NCBI GenBank assembly: GCA_004794785.1
Contig: SJOL01009432.1
Coordinates: forward strand, 247,817-311,816
Length of the DNA: 64,000 nt
Direction: 5' to 3'
Source: Opisthorchis felineus
Taxonomy: Eukaryota > Platyhelminthes > Trematoda > Opisthorchiida > Opisthorchiidae
Shown: positions 37,401-44,663 of the stretch, one piece after another
Position numbering within the stretch: the stretch's first letter is position 1
Layout of the letters: each line of letters opens with the position of its first letter
Notes under the pieces: model-generated
The model's database searches: none
Seen by the model: the letters and a program-made list of their open reading frames with translations, nothing else
Told to the model about the DNA's origin: nothing
Position numbers and translations under genes: made by a program

Positions 37401-37881
37401 CACGTTATCACTGGTCAAATTCATAAACTTTAGAAAAACAAATGAATGAATAAGGGTGACAACTCACATTCAGTACGAGATTACGAACTCGAAACAACTC
37501 TTGAAGCAGGTTCTTCACCAAAATTGTCTCATCTAACCGTGAAGTTTCGCGGGTTTGCTAGAGGTGCAAGGCAAATCGCCCTATGTCGTGGTAGCTCACT
37601 TACACAAGTTAAGCATTTTTCCAGCGTCTCCAAAACAATTAACAATGAGTCACAAAAATTGCGTTCGGCATCTGGACCATAGACTTGCTGAGTGAAAAGT
37701 ATGGGGGGAAGGCAATAGAAAACATGAGAGACCTTACCATACTATCGATGTTTTGAAGCATTTTTGTTAGGCCGGAAACCACCAGGGAAAATTTACATTT
37801 GCTGACAGTAATTAGGCATTCTTTGTTCTGTTCCATATTCTGCGTCGACTGGGCGGTGTGAAGACCAGTTCGGATGGGCAG
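261..37881 (-). CDS. NF1: Neurofibromin (NF1) ortholog, partial gene, 22 exons
   Basis: Ras GTPase-activating protein of the neurofibromin family, which in other animals speeds GTP hydrolysis on Ras in the cytoplasm. Coding join (minus): 37881-37738, 37427-37306, 35751-35645, 35594-35527, 34460-34385, 33357-33167, 26869-26696, 24110-23907, 21693-21574, 21238-21110, 18771-18584, 17927-17635, 16734-15758, 14914-14342, 12711-12394, 11316-10994, 9836-9507, 8296-8191, 5641-4395, 2685-2525, 2220-2009, 344-261. The sum is 6147 nt, 2049 codons, with every junction in phase. Exon peptides align in order with human NF1 from LPIKTG (about residue 21) to WNMFSKEV (about 1258). The first exon is not identified, and the rest of the RasGAP domain, including the arginine finger, lies beyond the left edge. 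The extra length over human comes mainly from low-complexity blocks in the exons at 15.8-16.7, 14.3-14.9, 12.4, 11.0 and 4.4-5.6 kb. Two introns use GC donors. Confidence 0.95.
2009..2220 (-). CDS. NF1: NF1 window exon 21 (RasGAP domain start)
   Basis: 2 nt plus 70 codons. The acceptor is CTTCGCCAG and the donor is [29 protein letters not shown] and [13 protein letters not shown] match human [20 protein letters not shown] and [13 protein letters not shown]. This is the beginning of the GAP-related region. Confidence 0.97.
2525..2685 (-). CDS. NF1: NF1 window exon 20
   Basis: 1 nt, 53 codons, 1 nt. The acceptor is CGTTTCTAG and the donor is [19 protein letters not shown] and [19 protein letters not shown] match human [12 protein letters not shown] and [19 protein letters not shown]. 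It leads into the RasGAP domain. Confidence 0.97.
4395..5641 (-). CDS. NF1: NF1 window exon 19, with large low-charge insert
   Basis: 415 codons plus 2 nt. The acceptor is TTTTTTCACAG and the donor is AA|GTAAGT. The start [18 protein letters not shown] matches human EMKFRNKMVEYLTDWVMG. The end, [21 protein letters not shown] and [10 protein letters not shown], matches DLDQASMEAVVSLLAGLPLQP and LMEAKSQLFL. In human about 20 residues separate these blocks. Here about 350 do, rich in Gly, Ser, Thr, Ala and Val, with only two basic residues. The frame is open throughout, so it is read as coding. An intron retained in the model but spliced in life cannot be excluded. Confidence 0.93.
8191..8296 (-). 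CDS. NF1: NF1 window exon 18
   Basis: 1 nt plus 35 codons. The acceptor is ACGTTTCTAG and the donor is [29 protein letters not shown] and [12 protein letters not shown] match human YVRVLGNMVHAIQIKTKLCQL and MMARRDDLSFCQ. Confidence 0.97.
9507..9836 (-). CDS. NF1: NF1 window exon 17
   Basis: 1 nt, 109 codons, 2 nt. The acceptor is TTTATCCTAG and the donor is [46 protein letters not shown] and [10 protein letters not shown] match human LLSLMVCNHEKVGLQI, ELSPALYPMLFNKL, TNTQFVE and SIETMMLNLV. The open frame continues past the donor, but the next exon completes Arg-Tyr-Val-Arg as in human. Confidence 0.96.
10994..11316 (-). CDS. NF1: NF1 window exon 16 (divergent serine-rich)
   Basis: 107 codons plus 2 nt. 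The acceptor is TTCGAAACAG and the donor is CA|GTGAGT. It is a Ser/Pro/Cys-rich segment with no clear human counterpart. Its phase-2 end supplies CA to the G that opens the next exon (Gln before [10 protein letters not shown]), which supports it. It lies where human has the spacer before FMDRLLSLMV. Confidence 0.8.
12394..12711 (-). CDS. NF1: NF1 window exon 15 (divergent serine-rich)
   Basis: 106 codons, phase 0 at both ends. The acceptor is CTGTTTCAG and the donor is CAG|GTAGGT. There is little residue-level similarity to human NF1, which is also serine-rich and disordered here (after LCALGGVCL). The call rests on position, an open frame throughout, strong splice sites and phases that match both neighbours. 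Confidence 0.8.
14342..14914 (-). CDS. NF1: NF1 window exon 14
   Basis: 191 codons, phase 0 at both ends. The acceptor is TTTTCTTTTAG and the donor is [29 protein letters not shown] and [18 protein letters not shown] match human AWEDTHAKW, KLILNYPKAKM and [23 protein letters not shown] matches human KRRMS and keeps the RRxS form of a protein kinase A site. A Ser/Gly/Ala-rich insert of about 80 residues separates the lysine-rich block from KRRVS. Confidence 0.95.
15758..16734 (-). CDS. NF1: NF1 window exon 13 (expanded cysteine/serine-rich region)
   Basis: 2 nt plus 325 codons, donor CTT|GTAAGT. Near the start, [20 protein letters not shown] matches human FLWNPDTEAVLVAMSCFRHL. Near the end, [19 protein letters not shown] matches MSTGRAALQKRVMALLRRI. 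In human these blocks are about 60 residues apart. Here about 200 residues of Ser-rich sequence lie between them, including a cysteine cluster [12 protein letters not shown] and a short poly-Ala run. The alternative acceptors are discussed under the previous exon. Confidence 0.92.
17180..17415 (-). repeat. Possible decayed tRNA-derived SINE (second family)
   Basis: On the minus strand, about 17400-17370 reads AGCTCATTTGTTAAGGCG, resembling a pol III A box in a tRNA (GCTCAGTGGTTAAGGCG type). A TTTCGATCG further downstream is a weak B-box candidate. The body differs from the common SINE of this window. It lies in the intron between NF1 window exons 12 and 13. The call is tentative. Confidence 0.35.
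17635..17927 (-). CDS. NF1: NF1 window exon 12 (start of cysteine/serine-rich region)
   Basis: 1 nt, 97 codons, 1 nt. The acceptor is [27 protein letters not shown] matches human [19 protein letters not shown], the most conserved stretch here. The second half (residues about 45-97 of the exon) is Pro/Thr/Ser/Gly-rich and unlike human. The donor was chosen as GAAG|GTGAAT, pairing with CTTCCAG at 16734. CAG|GTTACA paired with an acceptor at CATTCAG also keeps the frame, so the 3' end is less certain than the rest. Confidence 0.88.
18584..18771 (-). CDS. NF1: NF1 window exon 11
   Basis: 62 codons plus 2 nt. The acceptor is GTGTCCACAG and the donor is [26 protein letters not shown] and AQAFWEIS match human MPEIAQEAMEALLVLHQL and VETFWEIS. 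The upstream boundary was chosen because the preceding exon ends in phase 0. A nearer AG (TACAG) would break the frame. Confidence 0.95.
21110..21238 (-). CDS. NF1: NF1 window exon 10
   Basis: 43 codons, phase 0 at both ends. The acceptor is CTCAACCAG and the donor is TAC|GTAAGT. LTFRDK matches [26 protein letters not shown] matches human KYLLLSMVKLIHADPKLLL. Confidence 0.94.
21574..21693 (-). CDS. NF1: NF1 window exon 9
   Basis: 40 codons, phase 0 at both ends. The acceptor is CCTCTGTAG and the donor is [28 protein letters not shown] matches human [27 protein letters not shown] matches HPAIRMAP. Confidence 0.94.
22415..22469 (+). repeat. (AAT)n microsatellite
   Basis: About ten AAT units followed by an imperfect ATTAATGATAATGAT stretch, directly abutting the SINE. 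In SINE orientation this is its 3' ATT-rich tail, grown by slippage. Confidence 0.9.
22470..22662 (-). mobile_element. tRNA-derived SINE copy 1
   Basis: About 190 bp. In minus orientation it begins with a tRNA-like head (A box TGGCTCAGTGGTTAGAGCGC, B box region GGTCCGTGGTCCGAAACC). It continues with a body shared with the other copies (TAGGCTTGGGCAACCTGGC, GGCAGCTAGGCACCGAAAGG) and ends TACAGCTGAAC plus an ATT-rich tail. The head carries a short duplication, GAGCCACTGAGCC. Confidence 0.9.
23907..24110 (-). CDS. NF1: NF1 window exon 8
   Basis: 68 codons, phase 0 at both ends, donor [40 protein letters not shown] and [14 protein letters not shown] match human NLLFNPSKPFSRGSQ, CFRISPHNNQHFKICL and FHYVLVNSLHRIIT. 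This is helical-repeat scaffold N-terminal to the cysteine/serine-rich region. Confidence 0.96.
25085..25900 (-). pseudogene. Unassigned intronic ORF, broken by one stop
   Basis: Minus strand. A 185-codon open frame (25900-25343) ends in an acidic Ser-rich tail ([18 protein letters not shown]). It stops at TAG and then continues in the same frame for about 85 codons with charged sequence ([25 protein letters not shown]) to 25085. The composition looks coding and differs from surrounding intron. The family is not recognised. It may be a processed or degraded gene copy nested in the NF1 intron, a fragment of an unrecognised mobile element, or chance. Confidence 0.35.
26694..26695 (-). other. 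GC splice donor, NF1 intron after window exon 7
   Basis: The donor reads CAG|GCAAGTGAAG. The next exon begins with phase-0 NLLFNPAKP after CTTTGAAG, so only the GC position keeps the frame and the alignment ADLQ-NLLFNP (human [10 protein letters not shown]). A strong match to the rest of the donor consensus is usual for GC-AG introns. Confidence 0.82.
26696..26869 (-). CDS. NF1: NF1 window exon 7
   Basis: 58 codons, phase 0 at both ends. The acceptor is [19 protein letters not shown] and [13 protein letters not shown] match human LRKALAGHGGSR and VKLCKASTYINWE. The donor is a second GC donor, CAG|GCAAGT. The alternative GT three bases downstream breaks the phase with the next exon. Confidence 0.95.
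30078..30082. repeat. Target-site duplication, left (AGCCG)
   Basis: Five bases directly left of the LTR end TGTTG. They are repeated exactly at 30467-30471 right of the other end TGACA. The 5-bp length fits an LTR-retrotransposon integrase. Confidence 0.85.
30083..30466 (-). mobile_element. Solo LTR, gypsy-type, 384 bp
   Basis: Ends are TGTTGTAAC and CTTTCTGACA on the plus strand (TG...CA), flanked by the 5-bp direct repeat AGCCG at 30078-30082 and 30467-30471. It is related along most of its length to the LTR-like block at about 55583-55868, which sits just downstream of a gypsy integrase on the minus strand. That sets this copy's orientation as minus. In that orientation there is a TTTAAATA at 30211-30204 and an AATAAA at 30163-30158, the usual order of promoter and polyadenylation signal in an LTR. 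No internal element sequence adjoins it, so it is a recombination remnant. Confidence 0.88.
30467..30471. repeat. Target-site duplication, right (AGCCG)
   Basis: Partner of the duplication at 30078-30082. Confidence 0.85.
30991..31147 (-). mobile_element. tRNA-derived SINE copy 2, internally deleted
   Basis: Same family as the copy at 22.5 kb. It has an intact B-box-like GGTTCGAACCC (minus strand) and the A box TGGCTCAGTGGTTAGAGC. About 18 bp of the body is missing where the other copies read GCACGAGGGCTGGGATA. It lies in the 6.3-kb NF1 intron. Confidence 0.9.
32270..32400 (-). repeat. Possible degenerate tRNA-like sequence
   Basis: The minus strand from about 32388 reads TGGCTGAACGGTATGG, followed about 45 bases later by GGCTTTGAATCTCCC. 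These resemble worn A and B boxes of a tRNA or tRNA-derived SINE. No cloverleaf was convincingly folded by eye. Confidence 0.3.
33167..33357 (-). CDS. NF1: NF1 window exon 6
   Basis: 2 nt plus 63 codons. The acceptor is CCTTGTAG and the donor is [28 protein letters not shown] matches human VWPLQIILLILCPEIIQDI, one of the best conserved N-terminal helices of neurofibromin. The end, KKKQFVDE, matches NKKLFLDS. A 6.3-kb intron follows. Confidence 0.96.
33561..33650 (-). mobile_element. SINE copy 3, truncated and diverged
   Basis: Only the 3' half of the common SINE is recognisable (TTCAGCTGTTACACTCTTCC through GAAGCTCGAGGGCTGAGGTA on the plus strand). The tRNA-like head is absent. It lies in the intron between NF1 window exons 5 and 6. 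Confidence 0.8.
34385..34460 (-). CDS. NF1: NF1 window exon 5
   Basis: 25 codons plus 1 nt. The acceptor is GATCCAAAG and the donor is [27 protein letters not shown] matches human AFWNWVENYPDEFTKLYQIP. The final G joins AA of the next exon to give the Glu before CCERLF. The exon is short and is seen only because both flanking phases require it. Confidence 0.95.
35527..35594 (-). CDS. NF1: NF1 window exon 4
   Basis: 2 nt plus 22 codons, ending in phase 0 at [31 protein letters not shown] matches human TAFKFKALKKVAQLAVINSLEK in position. It is separated from exon 3 by a 50-nt intron. Confidence 0.93.
35643..35644 (-). other. GC splice donor, 50-nt intron of NF1
   Basis: The intron from 35644 down to 35595 starts GCAAGT and ends GCAATTTTAG. 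It is 50 nt long, contains a TTACTAAAT stretch suited to a branch point, and has an in-frame TAA if retained. No GT donor gives the required phase. Confidence 0.82.
35645..35751 (-). CDS. NF1: NF1 window exon 3
   Basis: 1 nt, 35 codons, 1 nt. The acceptor is [26 protein letters not shown] matches human IELLQYINVDCAKLKRLLK. The donor must be the non-canonical GC in G|GCAAGT: the next exon resumes in phase 1 (GAA, Glu), and reading through meets a stop within the 50-nt intron. Confidence 0.93.
37306..37427 (-). CDS. NF1: NF1 window exon 2
   Basis: 40 codons plus 2 nt. The acceptor TTTTTCTAAAG has a good pyrimidine tract and the donor is TG|GTAAGT. The end of the exon, [11 protein letters not shown], matches human NNFNAVFSRIS. 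The start ([13 protein letters not shown]) aligns poorly. Joined directly to exon 1 it lacks roughly 55 residues present in human NF1 between NVNNM and this block, so either that part was lost or a small divergent exon in the 310-bp intron was missed. Confidence 0.88.
37738..37881 (-). CDS. NF1: NF1 window exon 1 (human exon 2 equivalent)
   Basis: 48 codons, phase 0 at both ends. The acceptor is a TTTCACAG before LPIRTG and the donor is ATG|GTAAGG. The peptides [26 protein letters not shown] and LQNIDSM match human LPIKTG, NKECLINISKYKFSLVISGL and LKNVNNM. The human exon starts at the same residue, which fixes the acceptor although the reading frame stays open further upstream. The preceding exon with the start codon was not found in the window. 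Confidence 0.95.
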
Positions 37882-38186
37882 CTGTGAAAGTGGACAATCG
37901 GAAATGTGATTCGGTGGGGACGTAGTAGGGTTGAGAAACCAATTCGAAAAAAGAGGATTCCAGAAGGAACTATCCAAAATCCTGGAGCTGAGCCCTAAGG
38001 TTACTTTTCGCGCTGCGGGTGCAGATATCTGGACACTTGAATTAATAAAACTCGAACAATTACTTTTGAACAGTGTCGATGCACTGTGTTCCAATCGACA
38101 AAGGCGAGTCCTATCAAGTGCAATGTTTGAGTTTTAATACACGTGCACCACAAAAGGACTACAACGAAGCCGGCAGTTGACCTTAC

Positions 38187-38316
38187 CAGTCCTCAGTGTC
38201 TGTGGCATCGAACATTGCACGGTAATCTTCCAAAAATAAATCCCTCCAAATGGAGTCCACATCCAAGGAGGGGTCAAAACAACTTTTCCTCTTCGTGCTC
38301 TGCTTAGAGGGAGTTA
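38187..38316 (-). CDS. Putative coding exon of unknown gene
   Basis: Minus strand, 2 nt, 42 codons, 2 nt. The acceptor is TTATCTACAG and the donor is CTG|GTAAGG. The peptide begins with a basic stretch (TPSKQSTKRKSC), then an acidic/aromatic part (DSIWRDLFLEDYRAMFD, ending DTED). The composition and both splice sites suggest a real exon. Its phase-2 end does not fit NF1 window exon 1, which starts in phase 0. It is therefore either an exon of an upstream neighbour or an NF1 exon joined through an unseen small exon. The family is not recognised. Confidence 0.45.
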
Positions 38317-41300
38317 CTGTAGATAACTTTCTACATTTTTGTGTAGTCCCTCTGTTCCACACAATAATGTCACCATTTTATTCAACCAATGATCTATGGG
38401 AACCATGATCTTATGTGAATTTTAGGAAGCTAGTTATTACTGGTTTACCCGAGAGACATTCATACATTTCGATTTCAGCCTTGATGTGATGTCATGGGTC
38501 TGAAAGAGGGGATTTTATAACAAAGGCTACACGTAAATAATTCCATCAAACATGTTGGTGATGAAGGCTTTGGCGTTTCTCGACCCAGAGATGTGATACA
38601 ACCCCCTAGAATACAGAGCAAAGAAATGGTTTCGAATCACTAAGACCTCAGCAGCAGCAATCAAGGGCAGATTCGGATCACAAAATTTTCGGTAGAACCC
38701 CAAGCTTAACCTATCACGCTATCTCGTGCTCGAGTATAGGTCTTAGGTCTTGCGATTACAGCGCTGTAGAAAAGTTGTCTTGAAATTCGTGCTGTATAAA
38801 ACTTCAACAATTTTGAATGCGGTTGTAACATAGACAGGGCCACTGCTCTCACGGACAAATGAATAAGTCAAATTGCTAGCGTAGTTTCGGTGATTAAACG
38901 CAATCAGAAGTCGAAATTCGCCAAATTCAAAATATCCAAAATGTTTGCTGTACACTGCACAGTAAATGGATTGGTAATGGGGCGCCTCACTCAGGGAGCC
39001 TCCGTAAACACGGAGCCTGAACTTTGGGGAAAGGGGATTTTTTCCGTTCACCTGTGACATCCTCGAGTCACAGCTGCCATTCGATCAACAAAAGAAAGGG
39101 ACATTGAAATCCCACTAGACTTACACGTCTATCCACAAGTGCATTTGTGACGGGAATGAGCTCTTTTGAACTAGAAGCTATTAGCATGGCCCACAATGCA
39201 AACCAACCCGCTGTGAGACTGGAGTAAACTTATACCAAAGAGATAAGATTGATAATCTACACCATCAGCTCGTGCAAATTACTTTTCGTGTAATGCTGCC
39301 TCCACCTTTCAAAAAAGATCGTGTTGCATTTGAATGATTTTCGAGATATTACTAGATATACTTTTCCTGAGGACCACACCGGTCGGGGATCAGCCAAGAC
39401 AAAGAAGGTCGAGGGTGAATTATACCTCTTGGCTGGTCGATGGTGTGGATTCCACACAAAAAGCGGCAGCAGCGAAGGAGCAAGGTCCCTGAATGCGCAG
39501 TGTCATTGGGCATAGGAGGAAAGCAGAATGCCATGAGATATGCTAGACTATCAGCCACAAAAGAGCCAAGGAGTAAGGCGCGAGAAAAAACGTTTACCCA
39601 CGTGACAACAACTTATCAAACGCTCGTTAACAATGAACTCCATAGCGAGCCCACAACATTTGGACAAGAGCTTAAGGGCCCTAGCAAGTTAAATGCTGTC
39701 TTCTTTCATCTCGCGAAAAAATGAGCAGTAGTAAGGCTAGAGAATGAGGCCCGACAGATAGATTTTGCGGCAGTGAGAAGTACAGATCGCATAGAGTAAA
39801 AAGAAAACATTCTAATCCTAATGAACATAAATTTGGCATGGTTGGGCCAGGATAGTGTTACATCCAGGTTAGCATGAAAAAAGGGACTTGTATGTAGACT
39901 GATGAGCAAATGTACCGTTTGAACAACATTCAAGTTATATCGTGAGAATCAAAACCCTCCACTAAACTCGAGAAGCCATGACAAAACTGAACTATCTAGA
40001 GACTCTGCTCCACTGAAAAAAGCTCTGTTGAACAATTCGTTTACGATGGTTGGAAGAAACGAAAACATTCATGTGGCTAATGGTGGGCTGGTGACGAAGG
40101 ATATGTTTTCATCTTTCAGAAGGATCTGTCTGGGGTTAGATAGGCGTTCAAGGTCGAAAGCTTACGGTTTTGAATTTCTCGAAGCCTGGCGCAACATATC
40201 AATGAGAAAGAAAAGAGGACGGTTTCGAGATGGATCAGATGATAATTTAGGAGCTTAAGAAATGGTACCACCAAAAAATTTAGCCCTCATAGCAACAACA
40301 ATCACACATGAGAAAGAGTGAGATAATTATACACATTATAAGGCACCTGAAACGTTATCCCCACAAAGAACCTCTATCATATTATTCAAGAACAGAAGTG
40401 AGACGAGAAGTAAAGCGCACAGGAAAAGCTACAGCAAAGGGAGGCTCACCTGGGAGTCGAATCGCAGAAGCAAAAGCTGAACCCATTCATTCGGCTTTTT
40501 TTCAGCCATTGTTATAGACGGTGAACGGGAACTATACTGGTGTGATCATCTGTAAGGTATAAATGGTCAATATATCACCGAAAAGTGGATTACATTGGCG
40601 AGTTTCAGTAATGCACACCAGCCAACCCAATATAATCGTTCAACCCATCTCAATCCAGTAAAAGATGCATTGGCAGGGAAATGTCAACGTGTTCATAATA
40701 AGTTCCCGCAACTATGTGAACAAGGTGTGAAGCGAGCAATATATGAGCCAGGTATCTCAGCATAGTTGAAGTTAGGCGGTTTCTGAAGCGAGTAACGTCG
40801 TTCTTCCCACTTCTCTGAAGTGCTCTCAATTGACCTGTCCGGAAATTTCTTTTCACCGCAATCTCTTGATGGTGTTTTCAGTTAAATGAAGAGTTGAAAG
40901 CAGGTGCAGGGCGCTATATCCCGGACGGCACACTGGTTGTGAGTCCAGGGAAGACAGCTGAGCTCTTGTTATGAATCCACGGCGAAGATAACGCGAAGCA
41001 GCTCTGGTGGATGAGGTTACCTCAAATGACTCACATAGCACACCAACATGATTACATTCTATTCCGGTCGAAGTTGGCGTCGTCAGCGAAAGACTGTAGT
41101 CTTACAGGTGAGCAGAGACTAGTAGTATGGCGTTCCTGATCATACTTTAATTCGGGGCTGTCTCTCACGGCACATTGAAAGCTATGTCCGTCATGACGAT
41201 TCAGCGCGGCGCTCCTTGAACAACCAGCAATCCAACAATCTCTATCAACTTCCAAACCGCGCAGCCGACAGCACCCATAAATGAAGAACAGCCGGTGGAA

Positions 41301-42740
41301 CCCTTAGCTACCACTAAGTGGTCGAAACTCAAAGCCACTACCCACTCAACTAGGATAACGCATCTGGGTATGATATCCGGGTGACTGGACCTACGCAAGA
41401 GCTGTGAGACTCAGCCTTTGCCATTATCGTCCGACCAAACGGCTCACCATGATAATAGGGCACGAAAAGATAGGCTTCTCAATCCGCATGGACCGGCCGT
41501 GACAATTTTTGAAAGGAAACGGATACTTTTATGGAATAGAAACAAATGCCCTTGACTTTGAGGTACGTTTTCGCCTCATTTGCTATTCTTCAGGGCCTGG
41601 CCAGCCTCTGAAAACAATCTTACACAACGTAGGTGAATTAATTTTTGATACGGACGCAAATTAGCCGACATGAATGGACTATTCCACTGAACTCCTCAAA
41701 AGCCCAGTAGCACAAACGGAGGTCCAGTTACACTGCCATAGGAAAGTTCCCGCGATAAAGATGCAAAAGAGGAAATGACGGGAACCACATTGAAACCAAG
41801 ACGGGAGAATTCGCAAATGAGTGTATCATGCCAATTGCATAAAATTTGGGTTCAAGTAGATAACAAGGATGACGGAAGCTGGGGGAGTGAACAGCCAACC
41901 TGAAGAGCCCCAAGAAAGACGAAGCAGGTCGTGGGCGTCAAAAAGATTTCAGCAACCATGAGGGTAGTGCTTTTCGTCTAGACAACGTCCTGCGATATCT
42001 CGAAAACAGTCCCTAGGTGAAACACGAGGTGGCCTTTGTTCAGTTCATTCAGTTGAAGAATATCATAAGTGGGAGATAAAGCTTGGATTCGGCGTAGTCT
42101 TCCGTTAAAACCAAATTAATTTTCAAATGAGTATATTGTGTGAAGGTGCCTACATCTTTGTACAATATTAGGTTAAAAAACTCAGAATCAGGTCAAATGA
42201 CGGCATAATTAGCAATACAGTCACTTACGAATCTCATTCGACAGAATCACAGCACACAACGAACGACTCTTACCTAGACAGCCGTGCTAAGAAATAACAT
42301 CGTACGAGCCACTGGGATCGGTTGCGTGCAGGGTTTCCAAATACGTTAAGGGATCATGTGAGCTAAAGCCAGGAAAGATCCCGCAGCACTATGTCTCATT
42401 GTAGCCGCTTTCATTTCACGTTGTCATGGTGTGGCTCCCCCCGCGAGCCTTTTTCCTTTTCCTTTTTTCTTTTGGAACAGCAGAGGCCTTTTTAAGTGGA
42501 CGGTGTTTGGGAACATATGGTACATGTTCCATCCAACTTAACCAGTTAAGTTTAATTTATCGCACCAACGACACTAATTCCTTACTAGGTACCTATTTAT
42601 ACACCCGTTCACTGCGGAATCGCTGCAGTCAGCTAACGCTTGCTAAGCTACGGAAGCAGCAGTGACCAAAGATTTGAAGGTGCCTGGTGTCTTCGGATAG
42701 GAGGGGTCAAGTTTCGCAATCATAATGTATAATGTATAAT
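38317..42740. other. Intergenic region, nothing recognised
   Basis: Contains only short open frames on both strands. No similarity to known proteins, SINE or LINE motifs was noticed. The NF1 promoter and first exon could lie here, but no convincing candidate was seen. Confidence 0.5.
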
Positions 42741-42924
42741 CGTTCAGAAGTAACACCCGTTCGGTGCATGGCTGCCATGCAACCCGAAAGAAGCACAAGG
42801 GATGGAATACTGCCAAATTGCTCAAGAGTGGACAGGAGCAGTCGAGATACTGGGGCTGGTTTTCAACCACGGACCTTTCGGTCAGTAAGTTCGCGCCTTG
42901 ATCACTGAGCTAGCTCAAGCCCCT
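42741..42924 (-). mobile_element. tRNA-derived SINE copy 4
   Basis: Diverged copy. On the plus strand it runs from CGTTCAGAAGTAACACCC to the antisense A box near GATCACTGAGCTAGCTCAAG. It is preceded by TAATGTATAATGTATAAT, the remains of the tail. Confidence 0.85.
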
Positions 42925-43019
42925 CTTAGGAATGGAACAAAACTATTCTTACAGTTGTCTTGCACACAGCCCTTTAGCTTCAGGGAACCTCGTTGCTTCC
43001 GCTATGAGTGACGTGAGTT

Positions 43020-43700
43020 GGCGGAAACTGTCCATCTTTTGAATTCATCTGTCACAGTAGAATCGTGGCTTATGCATTTGCCGACGTAAGTTTTTCATCC
43101 TGGAATTCCAGAGAGGCACAAGAGGATGGGAGGTCTTGAAGTAAGACTCCATTTTTAAGGTGCAAAGCGTATTCCATAAAATTGGACAACCTCCGATATC
43201 CTGCTTATAATATTTCACGCACAGGACTAATCTTCGAACAACAAAACGATGTCGTGCGCATAATCGAAGTCCACTAATCTCTCTACAGACGAAATTTCGA
43301 TACCTAGATTCATGCCTAGATTCACACCTAGATTCATTCGTCTCAGAGTTTGCCTCCATGATAACGTCGGTGACAGAGTTCAGTAAAAAAGGAGGGAGCA
43401 TCCAACCTTGATGACCCCCGTTAATTGTGAGGAAGTCTTTAGAGAGTTCATTGTACGACCGGAGGTATGCAGAAACGGGACGAAGGATGTTTATAAACTT
43501 TGAGGACATCTCCATCTGGTCAAGCACATTTAGAAGAGCCAATCTATCCACACACTTGAAGGTCCCCTTAAAGGCGAGGGAAACTACGAGTGCCGGTCGG
43601 CGGTATGCATGCCGCTGTTCATGTACTAGACGTAATGTTAAGGTGTGGTCAATGAACCCTCTCCCAGGACGAAATCTTGTTTAATATTCTTGGCTGATGT
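43020..43700 (-). mobile_element. RTE-like non-LTR retrotransposon fragment (reverse transcriptase)
   Basis: Minus strand. FRPGRGFIDHTLTLR, VDRLALLNVLDQMEMSSKFI, then GGHQGWMLPPFLLNSVTDVI correspond to the reverse transcriptase fingers and palm (usual form GFRPGRGCIDHIFTLR ... GVRQGCPLSPFLFN). The polymerase box reads DYAHDIVLLF instead of YADD. A 12-bp unit repeated three times is inserted between these blocks. There are stops and frameshifts, so it is inactive. Sequence up to about 43.9 kb may belong to the same copy. Confidence 0.85.
43303..43338. repeat. Three 12-bp tandem units
   Basis: CCTAGATTCAtg, CCTAGATTCAca and CCTAGATTCAtt in tandem. On the minus strand they encode a repeating ESRxESRxESR-like peptide within the reverse transcriptase fragment. 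Confidence 0.9.
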
Positions 43701-44429
43701 ACAGAGACTAGACATTATCGCTGTGTGGCGGTTTGTGTACCCAGATGACTCACGGAGCTATGCTGAGGGGTTTCGATTTGACGCCAGGTTGAAGGTTGAA
43801 AAAGGCACAGTAGCTGGTTCTTTAAAAACTTGTACTACTGTAGCAGGATGCTGGCACTCACCCGCTGTCTTGCGGTCAGGCTTTTAGGCCAAAGATCTTC
43901 GATGGAGACCTTAACCGTTGTGGGCGACGGACAAAGAGGCCTTGTCTAGATGACAGTAGGCCAGCCAGCGTGCAGCGATGAACATCACAACTAGCAATCT
44001 TGTGATGCCACATCGGTCATCGCGTGGCGTCATCGGTCGGGTCGCCTTACACACTTCAAACAGCAAAAACCTCGCACTGTTGACGTCTCCCTTCAAAGAG
44101 TTTTACGTATTCCTTTTTCTACCCTACCCCACCCCAATTTGTATACTCGCTTCGCATGTCCCAGTACTTGGACTGACCGCTATATTCGCCTTGCATCACA
44201 CTTAACTTCAGATTTTGCGTGTCCAACTTTACTAACAACCTAAGCACCTAAGACCCAGACCATAAACCCCAAAAGCTGGTCTACTTAGCAAGCAGGACAA
44301 CATAAGACTCCTACTCGTACGCTGGATTTTCTCGACACTGATGTATGCTGTCCATCAGAAACAAGAATCCAAGGCACAAGCACAGTAATTAAACTGACTG
44401 CTCTCTCACCCTCTTCCCGCTTCTGTCTG

Positions 44430-44446
44430 CACACATCTGGTGATGT
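44430..44446. repeat. SINE target-site duplication, left
   Basis: CACACATCTGGTGATGT, matched with one mismatch at 44647-44663 on the other side of the SINE. Confidence 0.88.
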
Positions 44447-44646
44447 AAAAGAAATAAAGACAATCGTTCAGCTGTAACACCCTTCCGGTGCCTAGTTGCC
44501 ATGCCACCTAAAGGAAACACGAGGGATGGAATACTGCCAAGTTGCCCAAGCCTAGACAGGGGAATTTGAGAGGCAGAGGTCGGTTTCGAACCACGAACCT
44601 TCAGGTCAGTAAATTCGCGCTCTAACCACTGAGCCATCTCGCCCCC
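44447..44646 (-). mobile_element. tRNA-derived SINE copy 5, complete
   Basis: 200 bp between 17-bp target-site duplications. On the minus strand it starts GGGGGGCGAGATGGCTCAG. It contains the A box TGGCTCAGTGGTTAGAGCGC and a B box region GGTTCGTGGTTCGAAACC. It ends TTACAGCTGAACGATTGTC plus a T-rich tail. The long duplication shows insertion by LINE-type target-primed reverse transcription. Confidence 0.93.
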
Positions 44647-44663
44647 CACACATCTGGTGACGT
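44647..44663. repeat. SINE target-site duplication, right
   Basis: CACACATCTGGTGACGT, partner of 44430-44446 with one mismatch. Confidence 0.88.

Noticed and set aside
37931..38137. Plus-strand 68-codon open frame opposite NF1 window exon 1 region
   Set aside because: No splice or family support. It lies in the open antisense of a long minus-strand frame.
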